64,000 nucleotides of DNA from Chloroflexota bacterium (GTDB taxonomy: Bacteria; Chloroflexota; UBA11872). Below the pieces are notes generated by a model. That model saw only the letters and a program-made list of their open reading frames with translations, did no database searches and was not told the origin of the DNA. Each line of letters starts with the position of its first letter. Position 1 is the first letter of the stretch. The stretch lies in NCBI GenBank assembly GCA_028873795.1, contig JAPPNP010000005.1, forward strand, positions 1-64,000, written 5' to 3'. Position numbers and translations under genes: made by a program. Of this stretch, positions 8,080-16,221 are shown piece after piece.

Positions 8080-8196
8080 TCTGAGACAAGGGCGCTGGGT
8101 CGGGCATCGGCCGGAACCGTGCCTGATCCGCGATCCGAAGCCTCTGATCTTGCCCGGTGCAAGTCCTACCGTCTCACCGCATGAGGAAAAACGCCG
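8080..8196 (+). promoter_or_regulatory. Candidate divergent FMN riboswitch (RFN-like leader)
   Basis: The leader of ribD holds, in the order seen in FMN aptamers, GGGTCGG, CCGGAACCG, TCCGCGAT, CCGGTGCAAGTCC, ACCGTC and ATGAGG. A GGCG near 8088 can pair with CGCC at about 8190-8193, directly against the GTG start, which would allow translational control by a P1-like stem. Several bases conserved in standard FMN aptamers, such as the GAAA of the first internal loop, are absent, so this may be degenerate. A TATAGT box at about 8071-8076 could be the -10 element, without a clear -35. Confidence 0.4.
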
Positions 8197-9333
8197 GTGA
8201 CCACGACGCCCATCGACACGGTGCCCGCGACTGACCGGCAGACCCTGGCGCGCGCCATGCATCGGGCCGTCGATCTGGCGCGCGCCGTGCGCGGCCGCAC
8301 CAGCCCCCTCCCACCGGTCGGCGCCGTGGTGCTGCAGGGCGACCGCGTGGCCGGCGAGGGAGCCACGGACCCGCCCGGCGGACCGCACGCCGAGGTCAAC
8401 GCACTCGCCGCGGCGCGGGAGCAGGCCCGGGGCGGCACTCTCGTCGTGACGCTGGAGCCCTGCAATCACATGGGGCGAACCCCTCCCTGCACGCAGGCCA
8501 TTCAGCGTGCGGGCATCGCCCTCGTGGTCGTTGGTACGCGCGATCCCAACCCACACGTATCGGGAAGCGGCCTGGAGACGCTGGCTGCCGGCGGCATTGC
8601 CACGGAGGTCGGTCTGCTCGACCGTGAGGCGGACGCGCTCATTGCGCCGTTCACCACCCTGGTCACGCGCGGCCGCCCGTTCGTCACGGCAAAATGGGCA
8701 ATGACGCTCGACGGCAAGATCGCCGGCCCTCGCGGCGGCGAACCGATTTCCGGCGCCGAGGCCAGGGCCGAGGCGCACCGCCTGCGGGACCGCGTGGACG
8801 CGGTCGTGGTCGGATCGGCCACCGCGCGCATCGACGATCCGCGGCTCACCGTGCGACCCGCGCCGGACGATGGACGTCAACCGCTGCGCGTGGTGATGGA
8901 TTCGGCGGCGTCGCTGGCGTCGGATGCGCGCATGCTCGGTGAGCCGGGCTCGACTCTGGTCATGACGGCGCGCGAATCTGCCGCCGACCGCGCTCGACTT
9001 GAACGGGCCGGCGCCGAGGTCGTGCGCGTGGCCGGCGGACCCGACGGCCGGATAGACCTGGCTGATGCGCTGGCGCACCTCGGCGCCCGTGGCCTGGCCC
9101 ACGTGCTCGTCGAGGGCGGGTCCCGGCTGCTCGGCGCGCTGCTTGCGGCCGACCTCGTCGACGAGGCGGTGGTGTTCATCGCGCCGCGCGTCATGGGTCC
9201 GGGCGTCCCCGCGTTGGATCCCCCACCCGAAGCCGGCCGCTTCCTCCCCTGGACGCTCGACGAGCCCGACGTGCGTCGACTTGGTCCCGACATCATGATT
9301 CGGGGCCGTCGACCGACGGCTCAGGTCGGCTAG
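8197..9333 (+). CDS. ribD: Bifunctional riboflavin deaminase/reductase
   Basis: A 378-aa enzyme with two activities: deamination of the pyrimidine product of GTP cyclohydrolase II, then reduction of the ribosyl group. The N-terminal zinc deaminase carries HAE at residue 64 onward and PCNHMGRTPPC (Cys 89 and Cys 98). The C-terminal reductase domain starts near 165 with FVTAKWAMTLDGKIAG and ends with a VEGGSRLLGALL strand region. GTG 8197 is the start, with the leader immediately upstream. It is the first gene of ribD-ribE-ribBA-ribH, with three bases before ribE. Confidence 0.96.
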   Translation: MTTTPIDTVPATDRQTLARAMHRAVDLARAVRGRTSPLPPVGAVVLQGDRVAGEGATDPPGGPHAEVNALAAAREQARGGTLVVTLEPCNHMGRTPPCTQAIQRAGIALVVVGTRDPNPHVSGSGLETLAAGGIATEVGLLDREADALIAPFTTLVTRGRPFVTAKWAMTLDGKIAGPRGGEPISGAEARAEAHRLRDRVDAVVVGSATARIDDPRLTVRPAPDDGRQPLRVVMDSAASLASDARMLGEPGSTLVMTARESAADRARLERAGAEVVRVAGGPDGRIDLADALAHLGARGLAHVLVEGGSRLLGALLAADLVDEAVVFIAPRVMGPGVPALDPPPEAGRFLPWTLDEPDVRRLGPDIMIRGRRPTAQVG

Positions 9334-9336
9334 ACC

Positions 9337-9996
9337 ATGTTCACCGGCATCGTCGAGGCGATGGGTGAAGTGGTGGAGATTGACTCCAGCGGATCCGCGC
9401 ACCGCCTCACTGTCGCCGCGCCGGTGCTCGCAGACGGCGTGGCAGTCGGCGATAGCGTCGCCGTCAACGGCGTCTGTCTCACGGCGGTGCGGATCGAGGA
9501 CGATCGCATGACCGTCGAGGTCGTGCCGGAAACGCTCCGCCGCACCAACCTGGGCTCTCTCGAGATCGGCGGCGCCGTGAACGTCGAGCGATCGCTGCCG
9601 GCCGACGGCCGCTTCGGCGGACACGTCGTACAGGGTCACGTGGATAGCACCTGCACCGTCCACAAGCGCGAACCGGACGGCGCCGGCGAGATGGTGACCT
9701 TCACGCTGCCGCCCGAGCACGCCGCCCATGTCGTTTCCAAGGGATTTGTCGCCCTCGACGGCGTAAGCCTCACCGTGGTCGACGCGTCCGCCGACGAATT
9801 CCGCGTGGCGCTGATTCCCCACACCCGCGCGCTGGTGACGCTTGGCTCCGCCGCGGTCGGATATCGCGCTAACCTCGAGGTGGACGTGCTGGCCAAGTAC
9901 GTCGCGCGGGCCATGACCGTGATGCCGCGCGAGACCGCGCTCAGCCGCGCGCAGCTCCAGGCATCGGGGCTTCTGGACGTGGAGACGGAGGAATGA
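9337..9996 (+). CDS. ribE: Riboflavin synthase alpha chain
   Basis: A 219-aa riboflavin synthase that dismutates two 6,7-dimethyl-8-ribityllumazines to riboflavin. The family-specific N-terminus MFTGIVEAMG is present, and two internally similar lumazine-binding halves can be seen (about 1-97 and 98-200, the second starting GGHVVQGHVDSTCTV). The gene overlaps ribBA by four bases (ATGA) with a GGAGG ribosome site just before. Confidence 0.96.
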   Translation: MFTGIVEAMGEVVEIDSSGSAHRLTVAAPVLADGVAVGDSVAVNGVCLTAVRIEDDRMTVEVVPETLRRTNLGSLEIGGAVNVERSLPADGRFGGHVVQGHVDSTCTVHKREPDGAGEMVTFTLPPEHAAHVVSKGFVALDGVSLTVVDASADEFRVALIPHTRALVTLGSAAVGYRANLEVDVLAKYVARAMTVMPRETALSRAQLQASGLLDVETEE

Positions 9997-11192
9997 CCGG
10001 GACCGAGATCGAGGCCGCAATCAGCCACATTGCCGCGGGCGGCATCGTGGCGGTGATCGACGACGGCCGCGATCCGCCCGACGTGGATCTCGTCACCGCC
10101 GGCTCGACCCTCACCGAGACGACCCTTGCCGAAATGCGCGCCCTGACCACCGGCCAACTCCACGTCCCCGTGGCGCCGGAGCGGCTCGATGCGCTGGGCA
10201 TCCCGCTCATGATGGAGTCGCAGGTCAACCACGGCGCGCGCCTGGTCGCGTTCACCGTCACCGTTGACCTGGTCGACCAGCCGCCGCAGCCAGGCTCGTT
10301 GCAGGGTGTGGCCGGCACCATCCGCGCCCTGGCCGATCCAGCGCGCGACGCCGCGGCGTTTCGCCAGCCGGGTCACGTGGCGCCGCTGCGCGGGCGCAGC
10401 GGTGGCGTGCTCCGTCGCTTTGGCCACACCGAGGCCGCCATCGACCTGGCGCGCCTGGCCTCGCTGCCGCCCGTCGCCGTGCTAACCGCGCTGCACACAC
10501 CCGAGGGCCGCGCCGCCCGTCCGGCGGATGCCCTCGAGCTCCTCGACGGCCGCGACATCCCGTCGATCGCCATCAGCGAGATCGTGCGCTACCGCCGGCT
10601 CAATGAGCGCGTCGTGATTCGCGGCGCGGAAGCCTCGCTGCCGATGGTCGCCGGGACGTTTCGAGCGATCGCCTTCCGCGATACCACCACGAACGAAGAC
10701 CATGTGGCGCTCGTGAAGGGCTCGGTCGCCGGCGGAAGCCCGCCGCTGGTGCGGGTGCACTCCGAGTGCCTCACCGGCGACGCGTTTGGCTCGCTGCGCT
10801 GCGACTGCGGCGACCAGCTAGAGGCCGCGACGCGGCGCATCGAGGCCGAAGGCCGCGGCGTCGTGCTCTACATGCGCCAGGAGGGACGGGGCATCGGGCT
10901 CGCCAACAAGCTCCACGCCTATCAGCTGCAGGACGACGGCCTCGACACCGTCGAGGCCAACCGCCATCTCGGCTTCGCCGTCGACCTGCGCGACTACGGC
11001 GTGGGCGCCCAGATCCTGCGCGATCTCGGCCTGCGGGAGCTGCGGCTGCTCACCAACAACCCCAAGAAGACCGAAGGCTTCCGCGCCTACGGACTGCACG
11101 TCGTCGAGCAGATTCCCCTCACCGTCCAGCCGGGGGAGCATAATCAGCGGTACCTGGAGACCAAGCGACAGCGAATGGGCCATGGCGTCTAA
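9993..11192 (+). CDS. ribBA: RibBA-type fusion: intact GTP cyclohydrolase II, degenerate RibB half
   Basis: A 399-aa protein with the RibB (DHBP synthase) and RibA (GTP cyclohydrolase II) layout. The RibA half is intact: zinc ligands Cys 259, Cys 270 and Cys 272 (CLTGDAFGSLRCDC), then RQEGRGIGL and LTNNPKK. In the N-terminal half, family RibB enzymes have a DDEDRENEGDL loop, but here residues 23-33 read DDGRDPPDVDL. The later ISAxDR segment and the CEIMNEDG-like strand are also changed, while PGHVAPLRGR and GHTEAAIDLARLA are retained. The enzyme can probably make the GTP-derived pyrimidine, whereas DHBP synthesis by this half is doubtful. It overlaps ribH by 11 bases. Confidence 0.9.
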   Translation: MTGTEIEAAISHIAAGGIVAVIDDGRDPPDVDLVTAGSTLTETTLAEMRALTTGQLHVPVAPERLDALGIPLMMESQVNHGARLVAFTVTVDLVDQPPQPGSLQGVAGTIRALADPARDAAAFRQPGHVAPLRGRSGGVLRRFGHTEAAIDLARLASLPPVAVLTALHTPEGRAARPADALELLDGRDIPSIAISEIVRYRRLNERVVIRGAEASLPMVAGTFRAIAFRDTTTNEDHVALVKGSVAGGSPPLVRVHSECLTGDAFGSLRCDCGDQLEAATRRIEAEGRGVVLYMRQEGRGIGLANKLHAYQLQDDGLDTVEANRHLGFAVDLRDYGVGAQILRDLGLRELRLLTNNPKKTEGFRAYGLHVVEQIPLTVQPGEHNQRYLETKRQRMGHGV

Positions 11193-11712
11193 TCAAGAAC
11201 CGTCGCCGACCGACGGCGAGGTCATCGAGCCGCGGCTCGACGGCGCCGGGCTTTCGGTGGGCATCGTCGCCGCGCGATTCAACGAGTTTTTCACCACGCA
11301 CCTGCTCCGCGCCTGTCGGCGTGAACTCCGCCGGCACGGCGTCGCCGACGAGGACGTCATCGTCGCCTGGGTGCCGGGAGCCATGGAGCTGCCGATCACG
11401 GCGCGCGAACTCATCGCCTCCCGCGACGTGGACGTCGTGGTCTGCCTGGGATGCATCGTTCGCGGTGAGACCACCCACTACGACCACGTGGCCCAGGAAT
11501 CGGCCCGGGGCATCGCCCGCGCCGCGCTGGATACGGGAACGCCCGTGATCTACGGCGTCGTGACGGCCGAGACGCTGGCGCACGCGGTGGATCGGAGTGG
11601 ATCGCGCGCCGGCAATCGCGGCGGTGACGCGGCGCTGGCCGCCATCGAGATGGCGCGCGTGCTGGCCGAGGTTCGCCAGGGCCGTCCGGTGGTTCCCGCC
11701 GCCGAGCTATGA
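11182..11712 (+). CDS. ribH: 6,7-dimethyl-8-ribityllumazine synthase
   Basis: A 176-aa lumazine synthase joining DHBP with the pyrimidine amine. Family signatures are RFNEFF near the N-terminus, VPGAMELP at about 63, CLGCIVRGETTHYDHV, VIYGVVTAETL and the basic GNRGGDAALAAIEMA segment. It has an N-terminal extension of about 25 charged residues. Overlap with ribBA upstream and ATGA overlap with the DUF3500 gene downstream show tight coupling. Confidence 0.95.
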   Translation: MASNQEPSPTDGEVIEPRLDGAGLSVGIVAARFNEFFTTHLLRACRRELRRHGVADEDVIVAWVPGAMELPITARELIASRDVDVVVCLGCIVRGETTHYDHVAQESARGIARAALDTGTPVIYGVVTAETLAHAVDRSGSRAGNRGGDAALAAIEMARVLAEVRQGRPVVPAAEL

Positions 11713-12719
11713 CCGCGTCGGCGGTCACGTCGTTCGCGCCCCAGGCGGCGTCGGTGATGACGGCGGCGGCCCGGGACTTTCTGGCATCGCTCGACGTCTC
11801 GCAGCGAGCGCTGGCGATGTTCCCCTTCGTCGGCGACGAACGCTTTGTCTGGCATTACACGCCGGTGCCGCGGCGCGGCCTATCGCTCAATGCCATGCAA
11901 CCCGATCAGCGGACCGCGGCCCTGGACCTGGTGGCCACGGGGCTGAGCCCGCGCGGCTGGCGCCAAGCACAGCAGATCATGGCGCTCGAAACCATCCTCG
12001 ACGAGTGGGAACGCATACAGGGCCTACACGTGCGGTGGCTCCGCGACCCCGAGGAATACCACCTCAGCGTGTTCGGCCAACCCGGCGACGACCGCTGGGC
12101 CTGGCGCGTGTGCGGCCATCACCTCCTGACCCACATCACCGTGGCGGCGCAAGCGCACCTGGCGTGCGTGCCGCTGTTCTTCGGCGCCAATCCGGCCGAG
12201 GTGCGCCACGGCCCCGAGAAGGGTCTGCGCATCCTTTCGGTGGAGGAAGACCTGGCGCGCGGCTTGCTCGGGCAGCTCACGCCCGACCAGCGCCGCGTCG
12301 CCATCGTCGACCCGCAGGCGCCCGACGACATCCTCACCAAGAACTATCGCGCCATTCAGCCCGGCATGGCGCCCCAAGGCCTTGCGTTGGGCGACATGGC
12401 GCAGGCGTCGCGCGAGCAGCTGGTGCGGCTCATCCGGCACTACGTCGACCGCTCCGCCGGCGAGATGGCCGCCAACGCCTGGCGCGACATCGAGCACGCC
12501 GGCCTGGACCCCGTCACCTTCGCCTGGGCCGGTCCCCAGGAGCCGGGGCACGGCCACTACTACGCCGTCGTCGGATCATCGTTCCTGATCGAATACGACA
12601 ACACCCAGGACGGCGCGAACCACGTTCACTCGGTGTGGCGCGACTTCACCAACGACTTTGGCGGCGACGTGCTGGCCGAGCACTACGCCGAGTCCGCCCA
12701 CCACCACGACCACGAGTAG
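11709..12719 (+). CDS. DUF3500 family protein
   Basis: A 336-aa protein of the DUF3500 family, function unknown. Visible features are a tryptophan-containing YTPVPRRGLSLN segment near residue 50, a GHHLLTHITV segment near 137-146, an FFGANPAEV segment, a GHGHYYAVV strand, a conserved IEYDNTQDGANHVHSVWRD region, and a His-rich tail (AHHHDHE). The repeated His and acidic residues could bind metal, but this is not shown. Its start codon overlaps the ribH stop (ATGA), tying expression to flavin synthesis, which may be operon convenience or a real link. It converges with the gamma-glutamyltransferase gene (3 bases apart). Confidence 0.8.
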   Translation: MTASAVTSFAPQAASVMTAAARDFLASLDVSQRALAMFPFVGDERFVWHYTPVPRRGLSLNAMQPDQRTAALDLVATGLSPRGWRQAQQIMALETILDEWERIQGLHVRWLRDPEEYHLSVFGQPGDDRWAWRVCGHHLLTHITVAAQAHLACVPLFFGANPAEVRHGPEKGLRILSVEEDLARGLLGQLTPDQRRVAIVDPQAPDDILTKNYRAIQPGMAPQGLALGDMAQASREQLVRLIRHYVDRSAGEMAANAWRDIEHAGLDPVTFAWAGPQEPGHGHYYAVVGSSFLIEYDNTQDGANHVHSVWRDFTNDFGGDVLAEHYAESAHHHDHE

Positions 12720-12722
12720 GCC

Positions 12723-14285
12723 TCACACGCCCAGGGCGTAGCCCTCGCGCCGCGGGTCGGCGCCGCCTTCCAGCCACCCGGCCGCGGACCGCGCGACGCC
12801 CTGCATGCCGCCCATGGCTTGGTCGAATGTCTCGGCCAATTCGACCCGATGCCCGTGACCGCGAAGGGCCTCGACCACGGTCGGCTGCGCGCGGGATTCG
12901 ATTTTGACCAGATCACCGTCGTGGGCATGCAGGCGCGGCGCCTCGATCGCCGTTTGCACGTCGCGGCCAAAGGCCAGCATGCCGACCAAGACTTGGGCCT
13001 GCGCCTGGCAGATCGTGTAGCTGCCCGGCGTGCCGAGGGCCAAAGACGGCTCGCCCCCGCGGGTGACGATGGTCGGCGCGATGGGCAGGGACAGCGGCCG
13101 GCCGCCGGACAGATGGTTCGGGCTGGTTGGGTCGCGGTCGCCCCAGTCCAGCAGGTTGTTCAGCACGATGCCCGTGCCGGGCACGACCAATCCCGAGCCG
13201 AATTTGCCGCCCAGGCTCTGCGTGATACAGACCAGGTTCCCCTCCGCGTCGCCGGTTGCCAGCGCCGTGGTGTGCTGCGGCGGGTGGACTTCGCCCCGGT
13301 CGCTGGTGCGGCTTGAGAGGGTAGTAGCGGCGTCGACGCGCATGCGCGCAACGGCGTCGTCGGTGAGCAACTCTATGAGCTCGTCGCGCGGCGCGTTCGT
13401 GTGCCGGATCCGGGCTGTCGCCGCCACCCGGATCGCCCGCACCAGCGCATCCAGGTACGCCGGCTCGTCGTCGCCTGCCAGATCGTCCTCCAGGACGCGC
13501 AGCGTGAGCAGCATCTGGATGCCCTCGCTGGTTGGCGGCGGCGTGTGCACCTGGACGCCCTTGAATAGCGTGGCCAGCGGCTCGGTCCAGCGGGGCCGAA
13601 CCTCGCGCAGGTCGTCCTCCCCGATCCATCCGCCCTGGGACTGCACGTGCCGCGCCAGCGCCGCGCCGAGCGGTCCGTCGTAGAGGGCGCCCGGTCCGTC
13701 GGCGACGATTTGCTCCAGCGTCGCCGCCAGGTCGGGTTGCCGCAGTACCGAGCCGGCGGGCGGCACCACGCGATCCGGCGTGAACACGTCCAGCCACTCC
13801 GATTGGGCGGCGTGGCGCTCGATGCAAACCTCCAGAAACTCGATGGCGAAGGGCGAAAGCGGGTAGCCCTCGCGGGCGATCTCAATGGCTGGCTGCAGAA
13901 CTTGCGCCGGCGGTTTGCTGCCGTAGCGGCTCAGCAATTCCCACCACCCGGCCAGGTTCCCGGGAGTTCCCGCCGTCTGGGCGGCGGTGGCCTCTTCCCC
14001 GCGCGTTGCGTCCGCCTGGAGCCGGCGCGGCACCGGCGGCACGAAGTCGAGCGCGCGCACTCGCCGTTCGTCCGCCACGTAGCAGCAGGCCACGCCCATG
14101 CCGGCGAGGCCGGACATGTAGGGCTCCGCCGCGCCCAGCGCCGCCGCCGTGGCCACCGCGGCGTCGAAAGCATTCCCACCGGCCATGAGCATCCGCACGC
14201 CGGCGACGGTTGCCAGCGGGTGCGCCGAAGCCACCATGCCGCGCATCGACCGCACGGCCGGCCGGCCGCCGGAGGGGGTGGGCAT
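12723..14285 (-). CDS. ggt: Gamma-glutamyltransferase family protein
   Basis: A 520-aa Ntn-hydrolase of the gamma-glutamyltranspeptidase family. These precursors self-cleave before a catalytic Thr; here the HTTALAT segment places it at about residues 339-340. The N-terminal half contains VASAHPLATVAGVRML, GGNAFDAAVA and GMGVACCYV, and the C-terminal half has the GGRPLSLPIAPTIV and LGTPGSY motifs. There is no signal peptide, unlike many periplasmic GGTs, which argues for a cytoplasmic or atypically exported form. The natural donor (glutathione or another gamma-glutamyl compound) is not known. Confidence 0.9.
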   Translation of the reverse strand: MPTPSGGRPAVRSMRGMVASAHPLATVAGVRMLMAGGNAFDAAVATAAALGAAEPYMSGLAGMGVACCYVADERRVRALDFVPPVPRRLQADATRGEEATAAQTAGTPGNLAGWWELLSRYGSKPPAQVLQPAIEIAREGYPLSPFAIEFLEVCIERHAAQSEWLDVFTPDRVVPPAGSVLRQPDLAATLEQIVADGPGALYDGPLGAALARHVQSQGGWIGEDDLREVRPRWTEPLATLFKGVQVHTPPPTSEGIQMLLTLRVLEDDLAGDDEPAYLDALVRAIRVAATARIRHTNAPRDELIELLTDDAVARMRVDAATTLSSRTSDRGEVHPPQHTTALATGDAEGNLVCITQSLGGKFGSGLVVPGTGIVLNNLLDWGDRDPTSPNHLSGGRPLSLPIAPTIVTRGGEPSLALGTPGSYTICQAQAQVLVGMLAFGRDVQTAIEAPRLHAHDGDLVKIESRAQPTVVEALRGHGHRVELAETFDQAMGGMQGVARSAAGWLEGGADPRREGYALGV

Positions 14286-14408
14286 GGCTGGGGATTCCTG
14301 TCGGCCGAGGGTGACGCGCGATGTTCCGCCATTCCCCTCGCGGTGTCACGCCCTCCCGCGATCGCCTACCATCGCCCCTGGCCGACGCACCGCTTGAATC
14401 GAGCCGAA

Positions 14409-15518
14409 ATGGCGCCTAACGACTCTGTGACAGCCGACGTCTATGCCGATCTGGGTCTCGAGCGGGTAGTCAATGCCCGTGGCAATCAGACCGTGCTCGG
14501 CGGGTCGCGCCTTTCCCCGCGCGTGCTGGCCGCCATGGAGTCCGCCAACGCGTCATTCGTCGATCTGGACGCCCTGCTGACGCGCGTGGGCGAGTTGGCG
14601 GCGGAGATCCTGGGCTGCGAAGCGGCCTACCCGACCTCCGGCTGCGCGGCGGCCATGGCGCTCGGCACGGCCGCGTGCATGGCCGGCGACGACCAGGAGC
14701 TCATCGCCCAGCTTCCCGACACCACGGGCATGCGCAACAAGGTGGTCATTCAGGCACCCCAGCGCAATGAATACGACCGCATGCCCAGCGTGGCGGGGGC
14801 GCAGCTCGTGGTGGTCGAGCCCAGGGACTGGGAAGCCTCCCTCACCGACGACACGGCGGCGGTGTTCTTCGTCGCGTCGTACGACGGCAGGGGCGGAAGC
14901 GTGCTCTTGTCGGAGGCCATCCCGATGGCGCACGACCGGGGCATCCCGGTGATCGTGGACGCCGCCGGCAGCGTCAGCCCGCCGCAGATGATGAATGAGG
15001 TCGTGAGCACCGGCGCCGACCTGATCGGGTTCGGCGCCAAGTATTTTGGCGCGCCGAACTCCACCGGCTTGCTGTGCGGGCGCCGCGATCTGGTCCACGC
15101 GGCGGCGTTGCAGGGCTTCATCGGCTTCGAGTTGCACGGCGGCAACGCGTTCGGCCGCGGCTTCAAGCTGGATCGCGCCGAAGCCGTCGCCGTGATCGAG
15201 GCGCTGCGCGAGTGGCGCAGCGGCGGTTATGAGGCCGTCCGCGATAGCAGCAACGCCCGCGCCCAAGCACTGGTCGAGCTACTCGACGGCGTGCCGGGTA
15301 TGTCGGCGCGGGTGGACGCCGACATGGGGCGCGCCGCGGTCACCTTCGACCCGGACGGCCCGCACACCGCCGAAACCGTCGCCGCAGCCCTCAGCGAGTG
15401 TCATCCGCCGATTTGGGCACGCGTCGAAGGCACGGAACTGGCGTTCCAAACCAACACGCTCAGCGACGACGATCTGAGAATCGTCGCGACGAGCCTGCGA
15501 GGGATATTTGGGAGCTAG
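14409..15518 (+). CDS. SelA-like PLP-dependent enzyme (aminotransferase/lyase class V-like)
   Basis: A 369-aa PLP protein of the SelA-like group, which includes selenocysteine synthase and D-glucosaminate-6-phosphate ammonia-lyase relatives. The segment GNQTVLGGSRLSPRVLAAM and the cofactor-lysine motif GAKYFGAPNSTGLL (Lys 211) fit the family, as does the internal VDAAGSVSPP. No selB, selC-like tRNA or selenoprotein gene is visible nearby, so a sugar-acid or amino-acid lyase role is likelier than tRNA(Sec) charging. Start ATG 14409 is taken because the upstream frame is antisense to the ggt gene. It is followed by the convergent RRM protein gene. Confidence 0.8.
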   Translation: MAPNDSVTADVYADLGLERVVNARGNQTVLGGSRLSPRVLAAMESANASFVDLDALLTRVGELAAEILGCEAAYPTSGCAAAMALGTAACMAGDDQELIAQLPDTTGMRNKVVIQAPQRNEYDRMPSVAGAQLVVVEPRDWEASLTDDTAAVFFVASYDGRGGSVLLSEAIPMAHDRGIPVIVDAAGSVSPPQMMNEVVSTGADLIGFGAKYFGAPNSTGLLCGRRDLVHAAALQGFIGFELHGGNAFGRGFKLDRAEAVAVIEALREWRSGGYEAVRDSSNARAQALVELLDGVPGMSARVDADMGRAAVTFDPDGPHTAETVAAALSECHPPIWARVEGTELAFQTNTLSDDDLRIVATSLRGIFGS

Positions 15519-15554
15519 CGCGGATCTAACGGACCCGCGCCGGACGCTGGAGTT

Positions 15555-15914
15555 CTAGTAGCGCCCGCCGCCGCCGCCGTAGCCACCGCCACCGCCGCCG
15601 TAGCCACCGCCACCGCCGCCGTAGCCGCCACCACCACCGCCGCCGCCGTAGCCACCGCTACGCGGGCGAGACTCGCGCGGGCGCGCCTCGTTCACGGTCA
15701 GCGCGCGACCCATCAGGTCGGAGCCGTTCAGGGCCTCGATCGCCTGACGAGCCATCTCGTCGTCCATCATCTCGACAAAGCCAAAACCGCGTGACTTGCC
15801 GGTCACGCGGTCCTTGATCACCGTGGCTCGTGTGATCTCGCCGTATCGTGCGAAGAGCTCATGAAGCTCGTCATCGGTCGTCACAAACGGCAGATTGCCC
15901 ACAAAGATATTCAT
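15555..15914 (-). CDS. RRM RNA-binding protein with glycine-rich tail
   Basis: A 119-aa protein with one RNA recognition motif, RNP2 at residues 3-8 (IFVGNL) and RNP1 at 42-49 (RGFGFVEM). From about residue 87 the tail is built of GGYGGGGG-type repeats ending in GRY, encoded by near-identical triplet runs at about 15558-15656. Such short RRM proteins with Gly-rich tails occur in cyanobacteria, Chloroflexota and other bacteria, often cold-induced, and may act as RNA chaperones. ATG 15914 is chosen as RNP2 begins two residues later, with GGAAGG upstream. The tail may promote phase separation or RNA contact, as in eukaryotic glycine-rich proteins; this is inference. Confidence 0.88.
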   Translation of the reverse strand: MNIFVGNLPFVTTDDELHELFARYGEITRATVIKDRVTGKSRGFGFVEMMDDEMARQAIEALNGSDLMGRALTVNEARPRESRPRSGGYGGGGGGGGYGGGGGGYGGGGGGYGGGGGRY

Positions 15915-16221
15915 CCAGCTAAACCTTCCGCGGAACTCATGCGACGCTCGCCTGATCCGCCAACCTTGCCCGCCGCACACTCCGCGGTCGCAGCCAAGAA
16001 TCCAACGTTGCAGGTTCCACGCGGAACCCGACACTTCGGAAACAGTACCACGGTATACGGCGTTCGCCGCCACAATTTTTGGGAATGTTCTCCGCGGATC
16101 ACCTGCAGAAGGTCCATCCCGGTCGGCGCAGGGCCGGCGCCGTTCGTGGTGAGCCGGTCGAACCACGCCCTACGACGAGCTCCGAGCCTGTCTTCGGTTC
16201 ACCGCAGGGGCGATCAGGTGC
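15915..16221. other. Leader and intergenic region before the RRM gene
   Basis: About 300 bases without a credible gene. It has two strong hairpins: GGTTCC-ACGC-GGAACC (16013-16028) and CGGCG-TT-CGCCG near 16057-16068. These could structure a 5' leader of the minus-strand RRM gene, as in cold-shock transcripts, but no consensus promoter is evident and I cannot place the transcription start. Confidence 0.45.

Noticed and set aside
8080-8196. Cobalamin riboswitch
   Set aside because: The GGTGCAAGTCC block could suggest it, but the other cobalamin-box elements are absent and the ribD context fits FMN better.
8059-10020. 653-aa minus-strand open frame
   Set aside because: It runs antisense to ribD and ribE, has no recognisable motifs, and is a high-GC shadow.
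15558-15656. CRISPR or satellite array
   Set aside because: The repeats encode the glycine-rich tail of the RRM protein in frame and have no spacers.
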